A stretch of DNA of 64,000 nt from Viridibacillus arvi (lineage in GTDB: Bacteria; Bacillota; Bacilli; Bacillales_A; Planococcaceae), in assembly GCF_001274945.1 (NCBI RefSeq), contig NZ_LILB01000005.1:1222312-1286311 (forward strand), in the 5' to 3' direction. The notes beneath the pieces are model-generated. The model did not search any database. It had not been told where the DNA came from and saw only the letters and a list, made by a program, of their open reading frames with translations. Shown here one piece after another: positions 29,113-36,910 of the stretch. How positions within the stretch are numbered: the first letter of the stretch is position 1; the number at the start of each line of letters is the position of its first letter. The position numbers and the translations under genes were made by a program.

Positions 29113-29775
29113 GTCTTATACCACATTTATGGTTTTCGAATCGAGCCTTCACCATGCAGGCGGCTTTCACCGCACATGGCGATCTATCAATGGTCATTTT
29201 CATTCATGAAAAATATAGATGTGATTGAAAACTACCATAGACTGGGTTCCTTCGCTCCTACATGTTTTATCCTCCTCATATGTTGCCATACAAGTACTAG
29301 CGGCATGTGATCGACACTACTATGAACCCGCAGCCATTCTCTTTGCTTCGTCGGTGCTGATTCACCTCTTCAAAGAGAACTTCAAACGTTCCGTTATTTC
29401 CATCCCTGATTTTGACAGCCTTAGGTTTCCACTATTCAGGTGTGAGAATGGTTAGTTTAACAGTCAATTATGCTAACCACCAATACATCATTTCTTATAT
29501 AAGGATGAATATCGAACTCCTAGCATTTCGCGCTATTCACTACCTCACCCTGCCTACATGGATTCGTCCGCCTAACCATAGCTGTCTTTTAAAGAGCCCC
29601 GCCTCAATTCTTCTAGTACGACTTCACCTGACTTAACCCCTTTTGCTTATCAGCGCATCACTGGATCCAGGAGGATTAGGCACTTGCATAAAAGACTGTT
29701 TCGCAAGGATAGGGATTCCACCTATCAATTGGAAAGTAACAGTTAGAAATCATCAATCATTTCCACTTTTTTCAC
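29113..29775 (-). mobile_element. group II intron without maturase ORF
   Basis: On the minus strand, positions 29182-29149 form a canonical 34-nt domain V. It has an eight-pair lower stem starting UCGCC (CGC catalytic triad), a two-base CU bulge and a GAAA tetraloop closed by GCGGU/GCCGC. A domain VI-like hairpin (ACCA/UGGU) with a free A seven bases before the predicted 3' end AAGAC follows. Further 5', motifs such as GGAAUCCCUAUCCUUGCGAAAC, GCAAAAGGGGUUAAGUC and GGCAGGGUGAGGUAGUGAAU match, from memory, domain I text of bacterial ORF-containing introns. No reverse transcriptase frame is present. The 5' end is placed at a GUG near 29775 or 29766 and is not secure. Splicing would need a maturase encoded elsewhere. 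Confidence 0.75.
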
Positions 29776-29806
29776 TAGTTTAATAGCTTATAAAGTAACG
29801 TTTCGT

Positions 29807-30835
29807 TTAATTTTTTTGAGGAGTCGTATATTTTATAATTGTACCAATAGTAATTGAACCATTTGCATTTACTGTAATTTCAATAGTTGCTTTCTTATCG
29901 TCAGTTGCAATTGTGATGATTGAAGTCCCAACTGAAATAGATGTCATGGCAATTTTACCATCTGTAATTTTTACTGTTGCTACTTTTTCATTACTTGAAG
30001 AAACTGAAGTTCCTACCAATCCTAATTTATCTACATTATTAGCAATGTCACTATTTATCGTAGATGTAAATGTTATTTCTCCAGTACCACCTGAAGATGA
30101 TCCACCACCTGTAGAACCAGAACCTGGTGTAGTATCAATACCATTAGTAACTGTGATTGTTTTTCCATTTGGTAATGTAATAGTACCGTTTGCAATGCTA
30201 GCATCTTTGTACCATTTACCTTCTACTTGGACAACGCCTTCATTTAACTTGCTTCCATTATAAAGTTGGCCTTTAAATACAATTAGGTCTGTGTTTAATA
30301 ATCCATCGATGTAAAGATTATTTGAAGTTGACTGGATGCCTGTAAACACTTTACCCGCTTCATAATATTTCCCTCCATATGTGCCAGTCCCCTTTTTACC
30401 ACGCTTATAGTAAACACCGGCTTTTAGACCTGTAAATACTTTACCTTTTGAATAGTACATTCCTTTGTAAATACCCGTTGCTTTTGCTCCTGCTTTGAAG
30501 TAGATGTTATTTTTCACGCCAGTATACACTATACCATTTGCATAGTATTTTCCTTTGTATGTACCTGTCGCTTTTTTACCGCTTTTGTAGAAAACACCGA
30601 CTTTTAGGCCTGTTAGAGTTTTACCATCTTTATAAACTTTACCTTTGAATGTTTTTGTACCCTTTACTACTTTACCGGTTAGTTTTGAGATTAACCTTCC
30701 TTTTGAAACTTTGTAGTTTGAAGAACTTGCTGCTTCCACACTATTTACCGGCAATGCAATCGTACTTGTTAATAAAACTGCCCCTAACGCTACTGATGCT
30801 AGCGCTTTAACCTGCTTTAAATTGTATTTTTGCAT
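29807..30835 (-). CDS. S-layer-like surface protein N-terminal part (5' partner of the split gene)
   Basis: This 342-residue protein starts at the ATG at 30835 with AAGGAG seven bases upstream. A signal peptide (MQKYNLKQVKALASVALGAVLL...) is followed by about six YK-x-GK-x-TG repeats (residues 50-165), the module of the other surface proteins here. Then come a Gly/Ser linker (about 235-250) and a Big_2-like Ig domain (VSSSNEKVATVKITDGKIAMTSISVG...). The frame closes at 29807, 32-41 bases before the putative intron start. It is thus either a free-standing short protein or the truncated front half of the protein continued at 29112. Confidence 0.65.
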   Translation of the reverse strand: MQKYNLKQVKALASVALGAVLLTSTIALPVNSVEAASSSNYKVSKGRLISKLTGKVVKGTKTFKGKVYKDGKTLTGLKVGVFYKSGKKATGTYKGKYYANGIVYTGVKNNIYFKAGAKATGIYKGMYYSKGKVFTGLKAGVYYKRGKKGTGTYGGKYYEAGKVFTGIQSTSNNLYIDGLLNTDLIVFKGQLYNGSKLNEGVVQVEGKWYKDASIANGTITLPNGKTITVTNGIDTTPGSGSTGGGSSSGGTGEITFTSTINSDIANNVDKLGLVGTSVSSSNEKVATVKITDGKIAMTSISVGTSIITIATDDKKATIEITVNANGSITIGTIIKYTTPQKN

Positions 30836-30969
30836 TATCCCACTCCTTTCCTATATTTTATAGGATTAACTATTTACCAATAAACAAAATAGTTTAACCA
30901 TTCTTAATTATCTAATAATTAGTCATTTTAATCTATACTATATTCTTAAAGTCAAAAATTTTGTTATTA

Positions 30970-31165
30970 CTATGAACGTCCTAATAACATTGGGTTAGGT
31001 AGTTTTACTAGAAGTTCCGATGGGACGATTAAGTCATCTATATCCTCGTGCTCAAACTCATAAGCTTCGAAACTTACATCCTTTTTCTCTACATCGATAC
31101 GAAATACTTTTCATTTTATAGGCAAACTAATCTACATTAATCGTTCATTATATCCTCCTTTTATG
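30970..31165 (-). pseudogene. frameshifted remnant of a small gene
   Basis: AGGAGG and an ATG five bases later (near 31150) open a frame that stops after three codons. A neighbouring frame then reads VFRIDVEKKDVSFEAYEFEH and goes on EDIDDLIVPSELLVKLPNP before a stop at 30970. A single small protein of about 60 residues, broken by indels and nonsense changes, explains this best. I do not recognise the family. The leader and ribosome site are intact while the frame is not. Confidence 0.5.
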
Positions 31166-31309
31166 GCCAAAAACGTGAAATACCCCTAAAAAACGTCCAC
31201 TGGGAACTAAGCTACGAAACCTAAAACATTCATCCATTAGTCGTTTTCTACCGTTGTATATTACTTTTACATATGTCTTTTTTCTCTCAAAGAATTTGTA
31301 AATTAAAAT

Positions 31310-31515
31310 TGTTGTCCTTACCTAAATCATTGAGTAGGTTCTTCAATTACTTCTCCATTTTTCATACTAACAGTACTTAATTATTCTGAATTTTCATACA
31401 ATGTAATATCGACCATTAAATACTCATCACCTTTTTTATCTTAGAGTCGTCATCTTGTTCACCTTTCCTTTCAAACACAATTTGTTTTAGTAGCTCTTTT
31501 ACCTTCAATCATATT
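31310..31515 (-). pseudogene. degenerate coding debris
   Basis: A GGAGG-preceded ATG near 31511 opens only 14 codons (MIEGKRATKTNCV). Downstream, another frame reads KGDEYLMVDITLYENSE, a stop, then STVSMKNGEVIEEPTQ and a second stop. The peptide segments look protein-like but are broken twice. I cannot name the original gene. The rest of 31166-31310 shows nothing else. Confidence 0.4.
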
Positions 31516-31542
31516 TCATTCCTCCTCCAATAAAAATAGCCC

Positions 31543-31559
31543 TAATACCAATGGTATTA
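31543..31559 (-). terminator. palindromic hairpin, possible second terminator
   Basis: TAATACCAATGGTATTA is a perfect palindrome, with a GGGCTATTTTTA tail on the minus strand. It sits behind the main terminator of the 1110-residue S-layer-like gene. Confidence 0.4.
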
Positions 31560-31591
31560 AGACTTCTGATTCAATCATGATTATGATATAT

Positions 31592-31649
31592 ATTTAAAAT
31601 CTCACTTATTACGGCAAACAAAAACCCCTAACCTCCGAAGAGATTAGGG
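31592..31649 (-). repeat. 58-bp duplicated 3' region containing a terminator (copy 2)
   Basis: This is the near-identical partner of 27631-27688. It contains the hairpin CCCCTAACCTC/GAGATTAGGGG, with a T-run on the minus strand, about 77 bases after the stop of the S-layer-like gene. Confidence 0.8.
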
Positions 31650-31726
31650 GTAGTCACTAGGACTTATTCTGTATCAATTGTTCAAACTAACGTGAATTTC
31701 ACGATTTGAATGGTACCGATTGATTA

Positions 31727-34700
31727 TTATTTTTTTTCTACTACAAGTACGTTATCAACTGTTAAAGTTTTTGGAGTTGCATCTTTATCTTTGATAGCAA
31801 TACCTGTAATACCTGTGATTTTAGAACCTGCAACGAAAGCATCAGCTGTAGCAGTCGGTAATGTTAAAGTGATAGTATTAACTGCAGCTGCTGCTGAACC
31901 TAATGCAGTAGCAGTTGTTGAACCAACTGTTCCACCTGGAGTTGTGAATGCAATTACAGCTGCTGTTGTATCAGCATCTACAACTTCGCTAAATGTTAAT
32001 TTCAAAGTTTTAGCTGAAGCATCCCATTCTGTAGCAGTAATAGTCGGTGCTACTTTACCCACATTAATCAATTTGATTTCTGCATCTAATGCTGCTTCTA
32101 ATTGAGCTGGTGAGTAAGTTGGTGCTGCTTTGAATAAACCTGTTACAGCAGTTTCTTTCTCAGCTTGAGTTAAACCGTTAAATGCAGTTAAGCTAATATT
32201 TAATACTTTTGCATTTTCAGTTAATGCAGTAACTGCCGCAGTTTTTTGTGTTGCTGTTGGTGCTGTTCCTGTTAATGCAGCATTGATTGCATTAAGCGCT
32301 TTTGCTTTTTCTGCTGCTACTCCTGCTCCCGCTTTAGCATCTTCTTGATCTTTAACAGCTTTATCTAAAGCAGTTTGTAGACCTGATACTGTTGTGTAAG
32401 GACCAGCTGCGATAACTGCAGTTATAGCATTACCTTGGTAATCTACTGGTGTTTTTTCTAATGCTTCAATACCCTTTGTTTTTAAAGATGGTACTGCTTG
32501 TAGATGAGCTAATGTAGCACCAGCTTTTATATCAGCAAGTGAAGCTGCAATTATTTTCGCTGTTTCTGTTTTAGCTGTATTAATTGTATCGGATACAAAG
32601 ATAGAACTTACAGTAGCATTACCTTTACGTTTATCAAAGATAGTGTTTACAACATATGCTTGTTCACTATCTGATAAAGTTCTGTAGTTATCTACTTCCT
32701 CAAGTGCTGCTTCGATTCCATCTTTATCAGTTGCAGCATTGATTTTAGCTAATACTTCTGCACTTACATAAGCACCATCATCTAAGCCTTTGATGAATTG
32801 GATAGATTCTGAAGCGTTAAAGATACTTACTTGTGAAGCAGATGCATTAACTGTTACGTCTGCTGATAATTGATTTTTAGATGTTACACTAATTTTAGCT
32901 GCTCCAGTTGCATTTGCTTTCACTGTAACTGATTCAGTATTACCTTGTAATACAGTTTTTGTAGTTCCATTATAAGCAACTACTACATCAGCATATCTTG
33001 CTGAAACTTCAAATGTTACGTCGAATTGACCAATTAAATTGTTATATTTAACTGCAAATGGGAAACCATTTTGATCAACTGATTGGAAAGTAAATTCTGC
33101 AGCTTTGTTTGCAGCTACTTTTTTATCAGTATCATCAACTTTAAGTGTAGCTTTTGATACAGTTGCATCTACGAAGTAAGTAGTTTCGCCAACTTTTTGT
33201 AGATCAGATGGATCTAATACTCCAGCTTTCTCGCCATTATCAACATATACAGTTGGTGTTGCATATCCATCACGATCACCTGTAAGTTTGAATGTAGCTT
33301 GACCTTTATCACCAGTTACTTTAATTGGGAATGAATAGCCTTCTGTTACTTTTGTTGTATTTTCACCTTTTACAGTTGAAATATAAACATTTTTATCTGA
33401 GCTGAAGCTTCCTTTAGAGAATGTTACGTAAGCTGTAGTACCTGCTGGAGCTAATTTACCGTCTTTACCAGTAACAGTTACAGTATAATTGCGTCCACCT
33501 TGACCTGTACCGTTTGCATTGATTCCAGCAGCATTAGCTGATTCAACACCTACTACATCAAGTGCTTGAGTATGATTAAGAGCGAATGTTACAGGAGCTG
33601 CAGCTGCTTGTAATTCTGTAGCACCTAATTTGTTATCGCCTGACCAGTCAGCTTCATTAGTAGTAACATTATCTTTAAATTTGCCATCTGCAAATGCGAT
33701 AGGAGTAACAGTACCACTTGTACCTGTTAAAGTAAATGTTGCTTCACCTTTAGAATCAAGTTTTACTTTTACGAATTGTACGCCACCAGTTGTTACTTGA
33801 GATGGATACTTAGCACCATTGTTACGGATATTAGCGTCAGTAACATCTACTGTACGAACTAATTTATCTGGAGCTACATTAACGTTTTCTTTGTATGCAA
33901 TGTTGATATATCCATTTGCATTTTCAGCAGAAACGATTTTGTAAACTTTTTTAGCACCGTTAGCTAATGAGTTTCCTTCAGTTACTTCTGAAAGAGTTAA
34001 ACGTGCAGTATTACCCCAGTAAACTTTAGCTTGAGTAGTTTTTACTGAAGCATTACCAGTTGGATATGCTTCAACAACATCATCTGTACCAGCTACATAT
34101 TGAGTGTAAGAATAAGAAGCTACACCGTTTGCATCAGTGAATACTTCAGCAGTAATTTTCTTACCGAAGTTACTGTTAGAAGTATCAGCAGAGTTAGTGA
34201 TATTGAACGTTACAGCAATACCCTCTTTAGAAGATCCAGCTGGAACTTCAACTTGAGTTTTAACAGTTACTTCTTTACCGATAACACCTTGTAATGAAGG
34301 AGCTACGTGAGAAATAGCAGTTGCTTGTACATTAGATACACCTTTGAATGTACGTGATTTCACGCCATCAAGAGCTACAGTGTAAGTTTTACCACCAGTT
34401 TGAGCAGCAGTTGTTAAAACGATAACTTTATCGTCAGTTTGTTTAACTGCAGCGTTAGTAATATCTAAGCCTTCGATTTTGAAACGTCCAGCTGAGATAT
34501 CGCTAGCTTTTTGAGCTTCTGCGAATGTTACTTCAACAGTTGTGTTGTTAATAGCTTTAGCTGCATCAACTACAGTTTTAACTACAACACCGTCTTTGTA
34601 TAGTTTTTCTACGCCTTTGTATGTTTGGATCCCGTTAGCGTATTTACCTTTGATAAATAGTTTACCAGAGTTTTTGCCAAGACCTGTTAGTAATTTACCA

Positions 34701-35059
34701 TCTTGGTACCATTTTTTAGAAGAACCGCTTCCTACCCAGCCGCTACCTTTTTTACCAGCTTTGTAGTATACGTTTTTGTAAAGGCCAGTGCCTTTTTTAC
34801 CTGATTTGTAATAAGTATTTTTGTAAAGACCAGTGAATTTCTTACCGTTCTTGTAAAGAACACCTTTGTAAGATTTGTAACCTTTCACCGCTTTACCTGA
34901 TTTTGCAGATACCAATTTACCTTTAGAAACTTTTACAGTTGCTGCTTTTGCGAAAGCTGTATCAGCAGCACCAGATACTGCGAATGATCCTGTTAATACT
35001 GCTGCACCGATTGCTAGTGATGCGACAGGTTTTACAAATTTTAGATTGAATTTACCCAT
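31727..35059 (-). CDS. probable major S-layer protein
   Basis: This 1110-residue exported protein starts at the ATG at 35059 after a GGGAGG ribosome site. A signal peptide (MGKFNLKFVKPVASLAIGAAVL..., cleavage near AFAKA) is followed by Tyr/Lys/Gly-rich LYKNxYYKxGKKGTG repeats (residues about 55-145). Several Ig-like beta domains homologous to those of the 819-frame protein at 3495-5927 come next, then a long Ala-rich helical region (about 790-1000) and a final Big_5-like beta domain (TITATEWDASAKTLKLTFSEVVDADT). Size, Ala/Thr/Val/Lys richness, absence of Cys and a long leader all suit an abundant S-layer subunit. There are no SLH repeats. Attachment to teichoic acid or another wall polymer through the YK repeats is inferred. 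Confidence 0.75.
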   Translation of the reverse strand: MGKFNLKFVKPVASLAIGAAVLTGSFAVSGAADTAFAKAATVKVSKGKLVSAKSGKAVKGYKSYKGVLYKNGKKFTGLYKNTYYKSGKKGTGLYKNVYYKAGKKGSGWVGSGSSKKWYQDGKLLTGLGKNSGKLFIKGKYANGIQTYKGVEKLYKDGVVVKTVVDAAKAINNTTVEVTFAEAQKASDISAGRFKIEGLDITNAAVKQTDDKVIVLTTAAQTGGKTYTVALDGVKSRTFKGVSNVQATAISHVAPSLQGVIGKEVTVKTQVEVPAGSSKEGIAVTFNITNSADTSNSNFGKKITAEVFTDANGVASYSYTQYVAGTDDVVEAYPTGNASVKTTQAKVYWGNTARLTLSEVTEGNSLANGAKKVYKIVSAENANGYINIAYKENVNVAPDKLVRTVDVTDANIRNNGAKYPSQVTTGGVQFVKVKLDSKGEATFTLTGTSGTVTPIAFADGKFKDNVTTNEADWSGDNKLGATELQAAAAPVTFALNHTQALDVVGVESANAAGINANGTGQGGRNYTVTVTGKDGKLAPAGTTAYVTFSKGSFSSDKNVYISTVKGENTTKVTEGYSFPIKVTGDKGQATFKLTGDRDGYATPTVYVDNGEKAGVLDPSDLQKVGETTYFVDATVSKATLKVDDTDKKVAANKAAEFTFQSVDQNGFPFAVKYNNLIGQFDVTFEVSARYADVVVAYNGTTKTVLQGNTESVTVKANATGAAKISVTSKNQLSADVTVNASASQVSIFNASESIQFIKGLDDGAYVSAEVLAKINAATDKDGIEAALEEVDNYRTLSDSEQAYVVNTIFDKRKGNATVSSIFVSDTINTAKTETAKIIAASLADIKAGATLAHLQAVPSLKTKGIEALEKTPVDYQGNAITAVIAAGPYTTVSGLQTALDKAVKDQEDAKAGAGVAAEKAKALNAINAALTGTAPTATQKTAAVTALTENAKVLNISLTAFNGLTQAEKETAVTGLFKAAPTYSPAQLEAALDAEIKLINVGKVAPTITATEWDASAKTLKLTFSEVVDADTTAAVIAFTTPGGTVGSTTATALGSAAAAVNTITLTLPTATADAFVAGSKITGITGIAIKDKDATPKTLTVDNVLVVEKK

Positions 35060-35085
35060 TTTTAAAAAATCCTCCCTTATTGGAT

Positions 35086-35128
35086 ATGATTAGCATTTCG
35101 CTGTTTTTGTTTTTCATCAGCTAATCAT
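35086..35128 (-). promoter_or_regulatory. leader stem-loop upstream of the S-layer-like gene
   Basis: ATGATTAGC and GCTAATCAT form a perfect nine-base stem enclosing 25 bases, just 5' of the ribosome site of the 1110-residue gene. Stable 5' hairpins commonly protect abundant mRNAs; that role here is inferred. Confidence 0.4.
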
Positions 35129-35356
35129 GCTTAAGCCTAATTATCGTTTATAAACAGGAGAATTTCCACCCTTTTTTCTTCCATAGATTTGTAGTTATTC
35201 ATTACTTTAATACTATAATGCTATGTTTATCAAAATTTTTAGTAAAACTGAGAGATATTAGCAATTTATTACAAAACCTATGAGATTATTACGATATTGA
35301 CTGTAAAGTTAGTAATATAATACCAATTGAGGTATATTTTTAATAAAATACTTAAA

Positions 35357-35365
35357 ATTATATCA
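35357..35365 (-). promoter_or_regulatory. candidate extended -10 promoter for the S-layer-like gene
   Basis: On the minus strand TGATATAAT gives an extended -10 (TGN-TATAAT), with a poor -35. It would give a leader of about 300 bases, as is usual for S-layer genes. Other AT-rich hexamers in 35130-35590 are possible. No gene is seen in that interval. Confidence 0.3.
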
Positions 35366-35593
35366 TAACCTATACTGATAGTTACTTTTTTGTAACATAA
35401 GACACATACTCAAATAGTAGATGTTTGCCCTACTCTTCTACTTTAACGACCTCACTGCTCATATTTACATAGAGTTTCTTCCTATTATATAGCAATATTT
35501 TCACTATTCATTCACATTATTGAAAGCGCTATCATTTTGTTGTTAGTGATTTATATGATTCTACTTTTAATAGCATGCCTACTCTTCCATTAC

Positions 35594-35637
35594 AAATATT
35601 ACAGCCTACGTGTTAAATGTTACAGGCTGTAATATTT
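35594..35637. terminator. strong bidirectional-looking hairpin terminator
   Basis: AAATATTACAGCCT and AGGCTGTAATATTT form a perfect 14-base stem around a 16-base loop. It lies just after the stop of the gene at 35665. Confidence 0.65.
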
Positions 35638-35664
35638 CTTTTACGCCACTATTGACGCTGTTAT

Positions 35665-36489
35665 CTACTTAGTAGTATTCACTTTAATCGTATAAGGTGC
35701 TTTGTCATAATCAGATGAGGTTCCGAAATATACTCCACTTGATACATTGACATAGTACGTTCCTTTATCTACTGTTACCGTACCTGTGTGTGTTAATGTA
35801 TTGTTTAATGTTTTCATCTTCAGCTGTTTGATAGTTTGCTTCTTACTATTTTGTAGTGCAATTTTAAATGGCGCTTTTAGTTGTTTCTTTACTGTAATTT
35901 GAAGCTTCGTCTTTTTAGGCACTGTGACTTTGTAATAATCTTTCCTATCATACATCTTAATGTCTGCTTTATATGTGCTGCCAAGCTTGATCGGTGTAGC
36001 CGTTTTTATCGTGTTGTTGTTCTCTTTTTCATAGTTGGATGCTGCTTTGAACGATACTTTGAACTTTACCTTCTCAACATTGCCTTCTGTGTAGGCGAAT
36101 ACATAGTAAGTTCCCTTTTTGACACCGACCGAATCGGTCATGATTGATTTGTTGTAATTGGCTTCCTTTGAACTGATAGCATAACTAATGATTGGTGAAT
36201 TCACTTTCGGATCAAGTATGCCTACGTTTTCTAAACTACTCATAAGGAACAGCGTGAATTCTTTGTTTTTTGGGGACTCGATTTGAAGTTTTGCAACCCC
36301 GTCTTTTGGTATTTTCACTTGGTACATATTCCCTGATTCTTCGTTTTCATCCATGAACAATGTTTTGGATAGCGTTTTGTTTAGTGGAATCGTTTCATAA
36401 ACTTCCTCAGCATGGCTTATGGTGCTGTTTAGACATACGGATATCATGGCCATCACCGCCATCATTACTATGTACTTCATCATTTTCAT
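35665..36489 (-). CDS. secreted protein with pre-peptidase C-terminal (PPC)-like domains
   Basis: This is an exported protein of about 274 residues. GGAG lies nine bases before the ATG at 36489; earlier ATGs overlap that ribosome site. A signal peptide ends near SHAEE. Two similar beta-sandwich segments follow. The second (YEKENNNTIKTATPIKLGSTYKADIKMYDRKDYYKVTVPKK) has the N-D-x-x-x-A-x-x-I...D-x-D-x-Y pattern of PPC domains, which usually accompany secreted peptidases and chitinases. There is no catalytic domain, so a binding role is likely. It sits between the S-layer-like gene and a small 21-bp tandem array. Confidence 0.6.
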   Translation of the reverse strand: MKMMKYIVMMAVMAMISVCLNSTISHAEEVYETIPLNKTLSKTLFMDENEESGNMYQVKIPKDGVAKLQIESPKNKEFTLFLMSSLENVGILDPKVNSPIISYAISSKEANYNKSIMTDSVGVKKGTYYVFAYTEGNVEKVKFKVSFKAASNYEKENNNTIKTATPIKLGSTYKADIKMYDRKDYYKVTVPKKTKLQITVKKQLKAPFKIALQNSKKQTIKQLKMKTLNNTLTHTGTVTVDKGTYYVNVSSGVYFGTSSDYDKAPYTIKVNTTK

Positions 36490-36589
36490 TTCTTTCATCT
36501 CCAATCTATTTTGTTCCTTTTTAGTATACTAGTAATTTGGCTTTAAACCAATATTATCCATATTAATTTTTTCGTGATGGGGATGGATT

Positions 36590-36694
36590 GTTGCGTTATC
36601 TGGGGTGTTTGTTGCACTAAGTCGGGGGATTGTTGCGCTAACTTGGATGTTTATTGCGCTAAGTCCGTTGTTTGTTGCGCTAACTTGATTGTTT
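36590..36694 (+). repeat. 21-bp tandem array D (five units)
   Basis: Five consecutive units of exactly 21 bases begin at 36590, 36611, 36632, 36653 and 36674. The conserved core is GTTGCGCTAA followed by a G/T-rich half ending in TTT. Compared with arrays A-C it has the same period and a related TTTG..GCGCTA core. It lies downstream of the autolysin gene and upstream of the PPC-like gene. The rest of 36490-36870 shows no gene. Confidence 0.85.
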
Positions 36695-36880
36695 GTTATT
36701 TAGCAGAATATTCACGTCCTAATAGATAAAGATTTTTTAGTTGTGTGAGCCATATGTATTGGGGGAATCTCTTTTAGAGGCGTTTTATGTATTTTTGTGT
36801 GATCCGAGAAAATGCGCGTTATTCGGTGTAATTTGTGGAGTTTTGGTGGGTGATAGGATGTTTCTCTTTAGACAAAAAAA

Positions 36881-36903
36881 GACCCCCTGCGTTTGCAAGG
36901 GGC
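36881..36903 (-). terminator. intrinsic terminator of autolysin gene
   Basis: GACCCCCTGC and GCAAGGGGC pair around a short loop. On the minus strand a run of seven T follows, ten bases after the stop at 36911. Confidence 0.7.
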
Positions 36904-36910
36904 ACTTTTA

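Noticed and set aside
29225-29636. Two plus-strand frames of 74-76 codons
   Set aside because: They lie inside the structured group II intron, antisense to it, and have no ribosome site or recognisable protein pattern.
31710-32105. 131-codon plus-strand frame and similar long antisense frames under the S-layer-like genes
   Set aside because: Shadows of Ala/Val/Thr-rich minus-strand coding sequence; the minus frame has signal peptide, ribosome site and homology.
16899-35059. Sortase-anchored or SLH-anchored surface proteins
   Set aside because: None of the exported proteins shows an LPXTG-hydrophobic-basic tail or SLH repeats; the shared N-terminal YK repeats are the only anchor candidate.
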